From: Campylorhamphus procurvoides
Lineage: Eukaryota > Chordata > Aves > Passeriformes > Dendrocolaptidae
Assembly (NCBI GenBank): GCA_013396655.1
Contig: WBMV01002770.1
Span: forward strand, 930,001-994,000
DNA: 64,000 nucleotides
Reading direction: 5' to 3'
In this document: piece after piece, positions 12,933-25,990 of the stretch
Position numbering within the stretch: position 1 is the stretch's first letter
Layout: every line of letters begins with the position of its first letter
The notes under the pieces: model-generated
The model's input: the letters and a program-made list of their open reading frames with translations, nothing else
Told to the model about the DNA's origin: nothing
The model's database searches: none
Made by a program: the position numbers and the translations under genes

Positions 12933-13052
12933 CTGTGTGAGGCTCAATAGAAAAGTAAGGCTGTCCTTCCAGGATGCTGTAAACCAGCTTGGCACTATTT
13001 CCATACACTGGGTCATCTGCATCTGTAGCTGTTACTTTAGTAACAAAGGTGC
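12933..13052 (-). CDS. CDH8: Type II cadherin coding exon, 120 bp (first half of EC2)
   Basis: The exon enters and leaves in phase 1. Two bases complete a Gly codon begun by the 295-bp exon, followed by 39 residues and one trailing base. The acceptor is a T-rich tract ending CTACACAG and the donor is GTAGGT. The peptide begins [20 protein letters not shown], with the EC2 calcium-binding DAD motif at residues 10-12, and ends [11 protein letters not shown]. The 120-bp length matches the corresponding exon of type II cadherins, and the spliced junction reads [16 protein letters not shown] without a break. A CR1 remnant ends about 32 bp past the donor, inside the intron. EC1 and EC2 together mediate trans and cis contacts; the DAD residues bind calcium at the EC1-EC2 boundary. 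Confidence 0.95.
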
Positions 13053-16000
13053 CTGTGTAGAAAAAATGCACACAGTTAATACACTCACTAGAAATTTGCA
13101 TATCCTGTTCAAAAACCAATTTGAAACAAAAATTCATTTCCTTGTGAGCTGCATAATAAAAGAAGGGAAAAAAAAACCCCCGTCAGTAACAAGTTAAAAC
13201 ATTACTTGTGGAACAGAAACAAAACATTTTGCTTCAAGCTGATATACGCCAGCAGCCTGAGTTTCTGGGTAAAACAAAAACCCTTTTAGTATCTGTATTA
13301 TTTAAGGTTTCTTTGTAGAATGCATTTAAAGCTACCTGATGGATCTGTGTAGACTTCAAGCATTTGCAAAAGAATCATATCAAAGGGATATGAAATACAA
13401 GGTTAATAATAAATATAATACGTTGCATTTAAGACGCAATTTCACATTTGAAAGAACCTTGCCAAGTTACAGAGACCACACTGAAAAACAATAATAAAAA
13501 GGATTCTTTTTTCTCCTCTTGGCTTGCAGCCATGCTAATGATTTGATGTGGCCACAGTGACAGAGTTAGGACAACAACTATTGTCTCTGAAATGAGTCTC
13601 TGCCACTCAGGGGGCCATTGTCTAGCCAGAGTTACAAATTCCATACTCTGACAAAAATAAATAGCGAAAAAAAATTAAAGGAAATTGCCCTTTTTATTCC
13701 TCAGGCATCGTAGCACTTGCCACTTCTGTAAGAAGCAAAATGGAATGAAATTCAGCTGGTTGCACGGAGGTTGTTGCAGAGACTTTTTTTTTTTTTTTCT
13801 GACATAAAAGTATGATGGTGTTAATTAGGCTTACACCAAAGACAATATCTATAGCAGGAGGGACAGCGAGAGCAGGGTCAGGGCTGAATTACTCTTCTTG
13901 TGCTCAGAAAGGAGAAGAATTATAGCACCCACCCAAACGTGCCTCCTTCTGGAGGTGCCAATAAAAATAGCCTGCTGTTCCTGCTCCCGCTTTGTGTGCT
14001 GCTGAGTCCAGCCAGGTCACCTGAGGACAGGAGCACTGAAGCAAAGGGGAGGGAGATCCCTCTGGCACATCCCTGCCCTGCTCTCTGCTTCCCTCATTCC
14101 CTGTGGGCACAGTGCTGATACGGCCCCGGGCACTTCTGTGGGCTACAGGACACACAAATTATTTAGAGGAATGTTTGCATCTTTACATATCATTTGCATA
14201 CGCCCCAGGAGCTGCCACTTTCCCACCTGGCCACTTCAGCCACGAGGGGAAGAAGCAGGGCTGGCAGGGTTTGGGAGGATGGGTAACACCTCACTCAGGG
14301 AGGGCAAGTTCTGCTGCATGGAAATAAGGGGATAATTCCCAGGGAAGGGAATGTGGGTTGAAGAAATAAATACATCCTACTAGATAATAAAATGCCTATG
14401 GCTTGCAGTGGTTATTTATTTTTGGTGTCAATTCTTAAAGGGGGGTTATCAGCAGAGGGAGGCAGAGCAGGGTGCTGTGCAAGCTCCACCTGGCAGGGTC
14501 CATGGGAGCTGATGTACCCCCTTGGAAAAGGAGTATTAGGCTACATCTATCTTGGAGAGATGCTTGCTGAACCTGTTCTTGCAAACATGCAAACTGTTCA
14601 TGTTTTGAAGCTTAATTTGATGTTGAAAGGTGATTTTATACCTAACTTTTAAAATAATAGTCTTTAACCTGCCACCAGGCATAAGAAATGGACTTTATCC
14701 TCAACATGATGGTTTGTTTGTAGGGAAATAATGCCAGAAATTTGTTGCCTGACCCATTACAGTTGTTGCTGTACATTCAGACACTAACACACAGTGCCTG
14801 GTAGCTCTGAGCGGAAATGATAAAGGAGCCTCAAAAATGGTCCCCAGCCCTGGGGGCAAGTAGAGCATCCTCTGCCTAGAGGTGATTTCCTGAAGGACCT
14901 CCTTCACCTGCAGGAAAATATAAGCAATAAGAGGGAAGCAACCATGGGGCACACTCAGGGGCTATGGCATGGGCTACAGAAAACAGACAGAGCAGGAAAG
15001 GATGGCAAGGAAGTTTGCAGGAAGCTGAGTGTGGGGCAAGGCTGGAATAACATAAGGCTCATCACAGAACTGGGAAAATTTTTTTAAGAGTATCTTATCT
15101 AGGCTGTTTCATTTTGTTTCCATTATATACTTTATACACAAAGGAAAATAAAAAAGTAAGACTGTTGACTTCTTGGAGATTGTGTTTGATTTGCTTAGCT
15201 GGCTCTCATTTCAAAGGCCTTCAGAAATAATTACATTGCTTGTTTAGAAAGATTTGGTATATAATGTCTATTCTTATCTTATTTCACTTGAGAATTTCTG
15301 AAGACTTTTTATAGATATTTATTTCAAGATTCCCAAACTTAAATGGTTCTGCTGATTCTTTGATAAGCGCATTCTTTATGCCAAGTGTTCATTAGATACT
15401 AAAGTTTTAGATATTAAAGTTGAATACTCCCTAATAAAAAGAGGCAATCAGTGTCTAACACTACTTCCAATCCTGATGCTCAGCCATCAAGGTTTTTTTC
15501 TTGTGATATAAAATAATTTAATCACTTATTGAGGCCCAAGTTCAACTGAAGTTTATACATATATTAAAAATGCATGTGTCATATGTATGTCAGTAGTTTA
15601 TACACACAGAGGGTGGGGGGAGTGGCGTATCCTTCTTTTCCTTTCCCTTACAGGTCACTTGAAATGTAACAATCTCACCTCATAAAAGTACTAAAGGGAA
15701 CGGAAAACGAAAATACTTTCCCATCCCCTAGAAAGCAATTTCTTCCCCACCCAGTCTCTGCCACTCAGCACTTCATTTCCAACCATCACACACTTCTCAG
15801 AAGGTCTGTCAAAGTCAGTAATTTGCTCCCAACAATCTTCCTGATGAAAATTGTTTATGAACGATGCAAGCGATCATGAATCAGAAATTAAAGAAATTGC
15901 TTCCACTACTGAAATTAGTTAAGCTTTGGCATAGCTTAAATTTTATCACCTTTAATTTGAATTTTTTTTTCTTTATGCCTTGGATCAAATCTTTTGCAGG

Positions 16001-16387
16001 TGTGAAATATGCCATATTATTATGTTCAGGCTGTCAGTAAGAAGTATATTTAGGAGCAACCTGTGCCCCCTCTGCAGGTGCAGGTGATGCTGCTCTGGTT
16101 GCACGGAGGGTTCAGAGGCAGCACCTGATCCCACTCCCACAGGTGACAAAACCTTTGCACCGAAAGATCTGGAGAACTGAGCGACTCCCGAGGGTGAAAA
16201 GTAACGCAGGAAGAAAAGGGACTCGCAGCCACCACGACAATCTCCGCAGCAGAACTCTCCAAGCCTTGGATTATCAATATTTAAGCAGGATTTTACTCCA
16301 CTACAGTTATCAACTGCATGTACATAAATATTTTTTACATGCCTAATGCGCTTAAAGTTTTAAAGACAAAAATTTTGCATTGAAAAA

Positions 16388-16454
16388 GCTGTAAGAACGC
16401 AGGGAAGAGCATTTCTTAAGTAAATGCTCTTGGAAAAGCAGCGTTCTGCCCAGC
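16388..16454. other. Multi-segment inverted repeat (67-nt hairpin)
   Basis: There are three nested perfect arms: GCTG (16388-16391) with CAGC (16451-16454), AGAACGC (16394-16400) with GCGTTCT (16441-16447), and AAGAGCATTT (16405-16414) with AAATGCTCTT (16422-16431). The terminal loop is CTTAAGT. This gives 21 base pairs in 67 nt, with small asymmetric internal loops. No known RNA family is recognised. Confidence 0.6.
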
Positions 16455-16814
16455 AAACAACCAGAGAAGGATTCCGTTTGTGTTTAATTTTGACTGCATT
16501 TGGCTTGTGTTTGTTTCTTTGTCAATGCCACAACAAACCCATTTAGCCAGAGCCTATAAATTTGAAATGGTGCCATTTTTACAAGAAAGCCACTATTATA
16601 GTCCAAGGCACTGTTGTCCTAATTACAATAATATTGCAGTTTTATATAATCTGGCCCAGCAACATAGTCACGGTTTCTTTTTTTCTTTATGTACCTAACG
16701 TTGCCTTATGGAAACCAAAACCATTTCTTTCGATAGATGAGGCAAATTTTAAGATGTTTAGGTAAGAAACTTTCTGCATTTTTTCCTGAGGTGCACTTTG
16801 GCAACGCTAATGGC

Positions 16815-16847
16815 CCTTAAATATGGATTTAATCGCCATAAATATGG
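16815..16847. promoter_or_regulatory. Paired CCWTAAATATGG motifs, possible MEF2/CArG-like sites
   Basis: CCTTAAATATGG (16815-16826) and CCATAAATATGG (16836-16847) differ at one base and start exactly 21 bp apart, two helical turns. They have an AT core of eight instead of the six of a strict CArG box, so factor identity is uncertain. They lie in a repeat-free intronic block. Confidence 0.35.
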
Positions 16848-18359
16848 AACTGCAAAGAGATTCAACAGATGCTAATTAATGACACTTGTGCCGTGCTTTA
16901 GCCATTAACCATTGCTGATTGTTTCACTCTGAGAGTGTCACAGTTTCCCTGTGCACCAGGCCAGCAATCAGAGACACAATTAACACTGAGACTATTTTGA
17001 TCTGGCTAGGTAGGAAAGCCTGTGTTTGCTGGCAAACTAAGATTAAAAAGCATCATAAAAAAAATAAGATGTGTGTGCTCAGCTAGTGCTTTCCTGTTGT
17101 TTTGGCTGTGTTTTTATGTGCAAGTCAGGGAACCCATTCTGCACATTAGTCACAAAGAAAAATGCATACACTGCCACAGGGAGCAGGAAAGCGAATTTTT
17201 TTGGTGTGGCAGTGAAATGTGCGTCCTGGGGAAAAACAAAATCCCCCCAAATCAAACTGGAGCGTTCGAGAGGAGGTGATGCATAGTCGGTGCCAGGAAT
17301 TTACATGAATCCATATTCAATGAAGAACCATTTTGTTGAAAGATTGTAATGGCTGGGAAAAATAAATAACGTGCCCATGATGCAACCTAGTGGGACCATG
17401 TTTCCTCATCTTCCCAGGGACTTCGGGGCGGGTTTTGGCTTTTCTGATGCCCATTTTTGGTCTCAGTCACTCTTTCCCTCCCAACCTCCCCAAATCTCGA
17501 CAGGCTGAGATCTCCCATTTCCTCCAGGAGATATGATTACCGACCTGACAGGGCATGAAGAGAGGATTTGCATGACAAAGCCCTGCCATTATTTACCAAC
17601 TCTTTTGTTTTCCTAAGAGGATCCCTGGGCTCCAATGCCCTGGCTGGCTTTGGGGCTGGGCTGGTTACAACAAGGCATTGTTTGCATCCAGCAGGTCACA
17701 GACACCTTCTTTCCAAAATGAAGCCTTTTCTTCCCTGGCCTTCTTTGCTATAATCTCACAGGTAGCATGACAGTAGTTGTCATGGTAACAATTTTTTATT
17801 GAATAAAACTGCAATAATCTCATAAAAACCTGCCTAACTTCTTGACATGTAAATTATTACTGCCTCAAAGCTGAAGAAACTTATTTGTTTTCCATTGTTG
17901 CTGTGGGTGTTTTTTTTTAATGCAAAACATAGTTTTAAGCATTATCACCCTCTATTATTTTATATGAGACCATTTCCAAACACGAAATTTATGAATTAGA
18001 GGTTTCACTAATGAAATAAGGAAAATGTATATGAAATAGGAATCTGGGTAATGCGCTTTAGAACTTGTTAACATATGCAAATTACACACAAAATACCATT
18101 GCACAGCTCGGTCTTTGTGCAAATATACACACATATATTGTAGGAATGTTGCTTGAGTGTTTTAGGTTCCTCTGCAGATCATAAGTTATTTCACCCCTAC
18201 CTTCTACACTGTACTTGAATGTATTTTTATTATTATTCATAGCTACTTTACTGCAGCAGTTTTCAGAACCCAATAGGTGGATCAGACCTCAGAGTGCAGG
18301 AAAGTTCTCTCCCAGGAAAGGGAGAGACAGACAACTGGAGAGAGACAAGAAGGTCTCTT

Positions 18360-18432
18360 TGTGCCAGGGGGACTGGCTGAGCCTCGTGGGTCCTTTCCAA
18401 CTCAGGATATTCCCTAATTCTGTGATTCCATG
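18360..18432 (+). mobile_element. CR1 3'-terminal fragment
   Basis: It reads GGGGGACTGGCTGAGCCTCG, TGGGTCCTTTCCAACTCAGG and ATATTCCCTAATTCTGTGATTC. This is the sense 3' end of a CR1 with a degenerate ATTCTGTG tail. Sequence just upstream may also belong to it but is too diverged to assign. Confidence 0.65.
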
Positions 18433-19522
18433 TGAGGAGATGTCAATCAGCTTGGGAAGGAATGCTGCCAGCCCAGGGATCACCCAGGGCATCAGCACCA
18501 CGGCAGGGCCTGAAGGTCTGCTTTGAGAACACATGACAGAGGCCTTGGGTGAGTTTTTCAGGTCTTCCCACACTTAAAGGAAAGTCAAAAATAGAAAAAT
18601 ATTTGCTCTTTAAGTGTCCAGTGCACTCCTTTCAGTGATGAAAAATGACTGGAAGCAGAAGAGGACACCCCAAGCAAGGAAATAGGCAGAGATATGGACC
18701 AGAATAGTCCAGTAAGGGAAAAACGGGCAAGACAAGCTTGACATGCTGGGAGACAGGAAAGGCAGAATGCATTCTCCTGTTTCTATGGTAGAATCCAATA
18801 TACAGTCAATTCTAGAGGGAGAAAAAACATTTGTGTATGTTACAGATGTAACACTGATATGCTGGTGATGAGAACCACACAAATACACAGATACAAGACT
18901 TAATGAAATCTTCTGAGAAGAGAAAAACAACAACAAAAGCTTCCTTGCAATGAGAAATTGTACAAGGAGGAATAGCTCCCCAAGGGAAATAACAGCATCC
19001 TCCTCACTGAAGAGTTCGCTCTCCTGCACAGGATGCTGGATAATGTGTTCTAAGGGAAAACCCTAGAAAGACAGCAAGATTAACTAATAGGGTAATTTGT
19101 CTTTCCCAGCTGTAATTTATTTGACTCTAAGTAGTGAAATACTGTGATGCTGTCATGATCTTGTTTATGATGATTAAGGTAAGGAAGAGGGAAAAGAGGG
19201 TTATTCATACAACTCAGTTTTAGGCTCAACTGGCTCAATAAGACACCTTGCTGCAGTAGCTTCCTGCTCTACCTAAGGGAGGAAGACAAAGTCCTCTTGG
19301 ACGACCAGAGAGGAATCCAAATTAAACTAGACAATTTATGGAAATGCCTAAATTACAATAATATGACTCCTCTTATAGGTATGTGCTCAAAACAGGCGCT
19401 CCAGTCTCTACCACCAGCACTCCAGGAACTTCAGGCGTGGAAAGCTGGCACACCACCATGTAGGGCAAACAGAAACCCTGCAAGACTTTTGGGTTTGTTT
19501 GCATTAGTTTCCATATATGTAG

Positions 19523-19772
19523 ATCATAGAATCACAGAGTCATTAATGTTGGAAAAGACCTCTGAGATCTCCAAGTCCACCCTGTGCCCGATGCCCACAT
19601 TGGCACTGAGTGCCACAGCCAGTCCTGCCTTGGGCACCTCCAGGGCTGGGCACTCCAACCCTCCCTGGGCAGCCCCTGCCAAGGCCTGACCACCCTTTGC
19701 AGGCACAAATTCCCCCTGATGTCCAACCTGCCCCTGCCCTGGCACAGCCCGAGGCTGATTCCTCTTGTATGC
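19523..19772 (-). mobile_element. CR1 3' fragment
   Basis: The plus strand begins ATCATAGAATCACAGAGTCA, then reads TTAATGTTGGAAAAGACCTC, TGAGTGCCACAGCCAGTCCT and GAGGCTGATTCCTCTTG. This is an antisense CR1 of a different subfamily from the 25456 and 38873 copies. Its 5' truncation point runs directly into a TA microsatellite. Confidence 0.85.
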
Positions 19773-19775
19773 CTG

Positions 19776-19799
19776 TATATATATATATATATATATATA
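19776..19799. repeat. (TA)n microsatellite
   Basis: About 12 uninterrupted TA units immediately follow the truncated end of the CR1 at 19523-19772. It is likely length-polymorphic. Confidence 0.9.
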
Positions 19800-19939
19800 A
19801 ATAAACACCTGTGTGCACTTATGTAATCACCTGGACACCTGTATGCACCTTCTGTAAGAATTGCAACTGATACAGCTCATATTCAGTGTTTTCAAACTAA
19901 CATAAAACATTAGAGAGAAAAAGTATTACTTGCTTGGTT

Positions 19940-19995
19940 TGCCAGTTTATATACTTATATTGCCAGTTTATACACTTATATATACTTATATAAGT
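19940..19995. repeat. 21-bp tandem duplication with partial third unit
   Basis: TGCCAGTTTATATACTTATA plus T (19940-19960) is repeated at 19961-19981 with one substitution (T to C). A partial copy of its second half (ATACTTATATAAGTAG) follows. Confidence 0.8.
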
Positions 19996-22900
19996 AGTTG
20001 CATGTAAAGTCACTAAAATGCTGAGAAAAGGAGATTTGAGAACCCAGTACTCTACAGACCTACAGGAAATAGAAGATGCTGCCCTAAAAAATTGATAATC
20101 TAAACCAAACATTTTAACACCTGAAAAATATGGTTTAATGAAGGCATCTGAAAGAATGCAACAGGAGCAACTTGATCTACAATAAATTATAAAGTTCCAT
20201 GCAGGAAAATGCAAGAAACTGTTTCGTGGTTTCACCAGGAAAATCATCTTTTCATACCTTTGATATACTTAGTGAGCTTTATCTCCATAAACAGAAGAGG
20301 TATCCAAATCATTTCTTGCAAATATTTCTCAATGCAATTTTTGGAATAGATATTTCAGAAAGTTAATGAAATCTTTGAAGAATGTAAATACCATACAGCA
20401 CACCCTCCAAAAAACTGAATAACCTCCCACAAGCAACACAACAACATTTTTATAGATGGCTCATACGTCATTTGAAGGACTTTTTAACACATGAGGGGAT
20501 CGGGAAGAACATCTTGTATGAGAGGTGCCTGCTCTACCAGCAGAGACAGCAACGGGCTCAGTGTCTCACAGCTGTACAGTGAGGAAAGCATGGCTCTCTG
20601 GAATCTAAGCAGCTGCATGTTTCACCATTTTTTGTGCATAAACTAATTGGTTTGGAACTGTGAGGACACCTCCTTAGCGAGGAAACAAAATTATTTCATG
20701 TGAGGAATATGTATTCAGATTTAGGGACACAGACTCTCTCTGGCAGTTATCTTTGCTGATGTTCCTTAGATTTACCTCGTGTGGATCTAACAAGAAAGGA
20801 CACTGCCTTTTCCATTTTGAGGCTGGCAGTTCTTTCTTGCTACAACTTATGAGATGGTACCATTAGAGAGCCTGCAGGTACTCCTTTATAAATTCCCCAG
20901 GGTGGCTGTTTGTTAGGATTAGTACACGGCCTGGAACATCACAGGCAACAGTAGAAGGGTAAAATATATTTTATGTTTGGCTTAAAGAATGATGTTTTCC
21001 TTTCATGCTGGTTTTTTTCATCCCCCCTTTATATATCACCCTTGCTATAGAATATTAATTGATATTTGTGAGAGAAGTGGGAAATAGCTGGTCTTCTTTT
21101 CAGGACTTTTTGAAAGACTGCTTGCCTCTAATCAATTGACTATTTCATCAGCATTCACCCTGCGAGGTCCCCAGGCAGAGGCAGTAAAATTGGATGATCA
21201 CTGTACACTATATTACCAAGCAGGAGAAAAAAAAAGCTGCCATAAGTCTTGTTGATTTCGATGGAAGCTGCAGGTTATGCTCAGGTGTATTGTAAAAAAT
21301 ATATAAATAAATAATAAAGCAGCCCTGGCTGTTTACTGCAGAAACCCTTTCATTTACAACTGACTGTGGTGAGAACAGAAAGCGGTCGGTGTCATCTCAC
21401 GGCTTGGATGCTCTGCTGGCTTTTTGGGGGAATGAAGCCGGTAATGCCACCAACTGCAACCCAGGGTGCCAAAAGTGACTCTGAGATATTGTGCCCTCGG
21501 GCCACAGCAGAGCCAACATGTGGCAGCAGAGCCCAGTGTGCAAACAGGGAAGGGGCACAGTGGAATCTGCTGCTCTCCAGCACTGGATTCCCGAGGAAAC
21601 TGTGTTGACAGCAGCTCCACAGGCAACTGCTGGGCTGTGTTTTCAGCAAGAAACATGCAGTGCTGCAGGTTCAGCAACTAAACAAAGACAGGGATCAGTT
21701 CAGGGCAGGGTGGGGAGTGACCAGCACCAAAGGAAAAATAAATTCTGAATTGCATCTGAATCTTATTTTGCCAAATATCAAGTGTGTCCCTCAAAGAGAG
21801 ACAGATATCTAACACAGACCACCTGAAATAAGAGTTTGAGGAGTATTGGTCCCCAAGTCTTTGTGCTAGCAGAGTAATAGAAGTCATATTAATAAAAGTT
21901 TCTGTGGAAATACTACCACACTGAATTTAATTTTCTGGTCTAGAAGTTTCTACCTCAGGGTTAGAGCTCGTCTACATTTCCCATGGTTGGGAAAAGTGAG
22001 AAGATGCTCCAGACCAGTTCTGTGGAGTTTCACAGAGCCTCAGTGTGGCAGGAATGTGTGCTGGGCTGCTGCCTTTCATCCTCCTGTTTTCCACTAAGGC
22101 ATCACCCACTGGCCAGCAAAGAGGTTCATGCCACAAACCAAGCTGTTTGGAAAAATGGGATGGCACACTTTCAAACCCTACTGCTGTTTGAAACACCTTT
22201 TTACTTCAAAATTGGAAATTGGGTGAAATGGTGGAAAATCCATGCTAAGAGTAGATTTAAACTTGTAAGCAAAAGAGAACGTCTCAGAGTCTTAACTCAC
22301 ACAGTCACAGAACACAAAGTTGATGATGTGTTTGATATGCACAAATGGAAGCAACCCCGAAGGATTTCAGAAGCAGAATATCTGCAAGATGTTTCTGACT
22401 ATGAGACAAGGATCATCTGGGGAAACAACAGGAGGACTAGAGAAGCCTCCAGCTAAGACTGCCAAAATTTTCACTGCTCTGCCATCATGTGATCAACATA
22501 CAGCTCTGTCTGTCTGTCCTCACCCCTGAAACAGGAGCATCATGGAAAGATGTGTTCCTCTAGATGGAACTCCATAGGAACTGTGACTCCAAGTCTGATT
22601 TCAGCAGATTTACCTTCTCTAGGTGTCATCTGCACAGCTTTCCTTTGTGCAAAGGGAATTGGGTGCAAGAAATGGAACATTTGTGACAAATTGGTGCCCC
22701 TGACTGGAAGGGAAGGAAAGCAGCATTTTCTGAGAAACCATACCCATTGATGGCTCCATGCTTTGCACAGGTAGGGTAGGACTTGCTTCTATGAACCAGA
22801 CAGTACCTTTAAAACCTGAACCTTCAAGTATTTCATTGGTATGAATTGTTTTGAGCAATCCCACTGATTTTGGCAGTTCTGTGCTGTCAGTCAACTAGCT

Positions 22901-25455
22901 CAGGATGATAGAGGTGGGGACAACTAAAGGGTCAGCTTATACATCCACCCCCAGTATGGGTTTCATCCGTGGTGCTCAAGCTCATAATGATCATTTAAGA
23001 GCAATATAGGAAGATAATGCTATTTTTAATCAGACCTTGTGAGAAAGGAAGAAGCACAAATATAGCAGCACATAGCACATATGTTTTCTCAAGGCTCAGC
23101 AGCCAGCCAGGTTAGGGAGCAGACAGAGCCCTGGGGTTGAATGGACCCTGACCAGTGCCTGAAGGTTCTGTGGGATGGTTTTAAACACACACACTCACTG
23201 AATAAATCCCATGTAAAATGCCCAGCAGTACCACAGTTAGGGAATGTGATTATGCACAAGATGAACAAGTAGAGGAACAAGACAATATGAAAATACCCAT
23301 TTTTTTAGCAGCTGGTACATTATTGCCATATTTTACAACATCTGCTGGTTTTCCCCTTAGCTTTTGCACTGCCTTTGCATTTACCCTTTGGGCTAATTTG
23401 TAGTTGACCCCAGTAATGCAGTCCCTTCACTCCACAATTTTGTGACAAACTACCATTGATTTAACAGTCATGCTCAGCGCCTTAAAAATCAATGAATACA
23501 CAGGGAAAAAACCCCAGTAAGACAGTGTGGTTGATCTTGATAACATTTCAGGTCAGGTTTTTATCACGACTTTCTAATTTGTCAAGTTATTTCATCCCTA
23601 TTCATATCAGCCATTGCATGCAGATTACATATGCAGCAGATTTTGCCCTTTTGTGAACGATTTGTAACTGGAAGACAACTAATGTCTCTGGGAGAACTGG
23701 AAAGCAAAGCTGCACTGTGTGCACTGTGTTCCCACTACACCTGGCTACACTAAAGAGCTCTGCTCTGCTTTGGAAAAATAAAACAAAATGACAGAATTTC
23801 TTATCTGCAGTTGTGTAATCAAGGGCAAACCTTGATTCTAAGGAAAACACTCCTAAGGAGAAGTGCTTGTACCAAAACTGAAAACTGATATTCTGACTCA
23901 ACTAAAAGCCTAAACCCTTTCCAGTAAAGACCTTCCCCCCCACAGTGAGTACTTTTCATGGAAGCATTTAAGGACAAAAATATCATTATTTCAAGCTTTT
24001 TCACATTATTATTATTTGCAAGTGTTAAAGGCAATCACACTTTTAGACCAAGAGCAGACTGAATTCCACTACATGTATTTTAAGATGAGATTTTCTATGA
24101 CTGTCAGGGGAATCCTTAATATGTGGAGATTATTAAAGTTTGTCTGTTTACCTTAACTCCGGCAAACTCTGAGCGACTTCTCTTCCCTTCTCTCTTTTGT
24201 TCTTTTTCCATCTGTGTCCCTTTTTATTTCACCACCACGTTTGTCACTCTGCTTCTGCGTCTCCTGTCTTTCAACATGACAGTCGCTGTCTAAACACTCT
24301 TGGCTTCGCTAAGAAGGAAATCAAGAAATTTCACTCCTCCTTCCTCCCCTGGAAAAAGGATCCTGAAACTGAACTGTTGGGAGACAATATCCACTTTGGC
24401 TCCCATTACCACCTCTGCAGCGTGTTTTGGGGAATTCATCTATCTGTGTGTGGCTGAGAAGGTAATACAGAAACAGAACACACTCGAGGGTGGGTATGGT
24501 TTGGGTTTTTTCCTCTATTCTTTCTCCTTTTTTTTGCCTTTTTTCTTTAAATAAGCTACAGGACTAGTTCCAATTACCCTTGTGGATCTTCTAAGTTTGC
24601 TCATGCATTTACATAATATTCTGTCTTCATTGCAGGCAGAGATACAGAGCTCATAGAAAAATGGGGAGGGAAAAAAAAGTCATGGGGTTCTTCCTTCCAG
24701 AGGCTTAGCTAGATATTTTTTGAGGTTTTTTTTCAAAGGTTTTAACTGGATTTCTAACCCAGTGTGTTCTTTCACATGTAACAGTAATTAAACAAGGTTT
24801 ACAGACAAATTAAACTATTCCCTATTTGTGAAATGCAATACTGTTACCATGAAGTGATTCCACAGATTTCACTGTTTGATCTTGAATTCCGTAAGGAAAT
24901 TAATATCAGAATTAAAAGATTAAAGTGCCCAGTTTCAGCAGAGAACATATTCTCCATATAAACTATTATCTTTCACAAGCCAATTCATCATTTTCGGAGT
25001 TGGGGAACGGGGCTTACCACGGTAGATTATGTAGGAATTACCTAAAAAAAGATCACAAGGACAAAATAAGGGAAAAATTCAATTTCATTCTCAAAACTTT
25101 TTTTTTTTTTCCCCTGGAATGTGCTGCTGCCTTTGCTGAGAGAGAGATAAGTTATTTCAGAATAACTCTGAGCGCAGTGAGGGGTGCAGCTCTGGGTGTG
25201 TGTGAGGGGTGTGTGATGTGCAGGCAGCTGTGAGTGAGCATCACTCCTGCCACACAGAACATGGGGCAATTCCAGGTGTCTCTGCTCCAGCTGTGGCAGC
25301 AAAGCCATGCAACTCCTTTGGTTTAGCAGGGAAGTGGGATCTTCCAGAGAGCACCAGCACATGGAGCACAAAGCAAGCAGGGCAGATTGTGGCCGTGTTT
25401 GGGTGCTGATCTCACGTTCCTGCGTCTCGCACGCACACATTGCAGTCAGAAACAA

Positions 25456-25695
25456 AGTCATGGAATGGTTTGGGTTGGAAGGGATCTTATTGATCATCTC
25501 ATCCCACCCCCTCCCATGGGCAGGGACACCTCCCACCAGCCCAGGGTGCTCCAAGCCCCATCCAACCTGCCCTTGGACACTCCCAGGGATCCAGGGGCAG
25601 CCACAGCTTCTCTGGGCACCCTGTGCCAGGGCCTGCCCACCCTCCCAGGGAAGGATTCCTTCCCCATATCCCATCCATCCCTGCCCTCTGGCAGT
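25456..25695 (-). mobile_element. Young-looking CR1 3' fragment
   Basis: The plus strand starts AAGTCATGGAATGGTTTGGG, continues GGTGCTCCAAGCCCCATCCA and CACAGCTTCTCTGGGCACCC, and ends CTGCCCTCTGGCAG. This is an antisense, 5'-truncated CR1. Its 25514-25695 part differs from 38943-39121 at only about four positions. Confidence 0.9.
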
Positions 25696-25965
25696 CTGAG
25701 CCCAGCCCTCACATCCCCACACTGTATCATTCCTTTTCTAGACAATCCTGCAAAAACACCCCTGGCAGTCACTGCCACACCTCTCCCAGCAAGGAACACG
25801 AGCCCACAGCTCACACACCTGTTAGAAAACCTGCAGTGTGTCAGAGCTCAGCTCTGCTTTGCACAACAATCAAAGGTTATTGCCTTCATCTCTGTGTTAT
25901 AAATCGCTTTCCTCAGACATCCAAAAATAAAATGGCTTGTACTGCATCCTCATTGCATAAGTATC

Positions 25966-25990
25966 ATATATATATATATATATATATATA
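25966..25990. repeat. (AT)n microsatellite
   Basis: About 12 uninterrupted AT units lie in a CDH8 intron, about 270 bp beyond a CR1 fragment. Confidence 0.9.

Noticed and set aside
25042..25722. Open frame of 226 codons on the minus strand
   Set aside because: Much of it is CR1 3' UTR read in a non-coding frame, and the remainder has no recognisable protein features.
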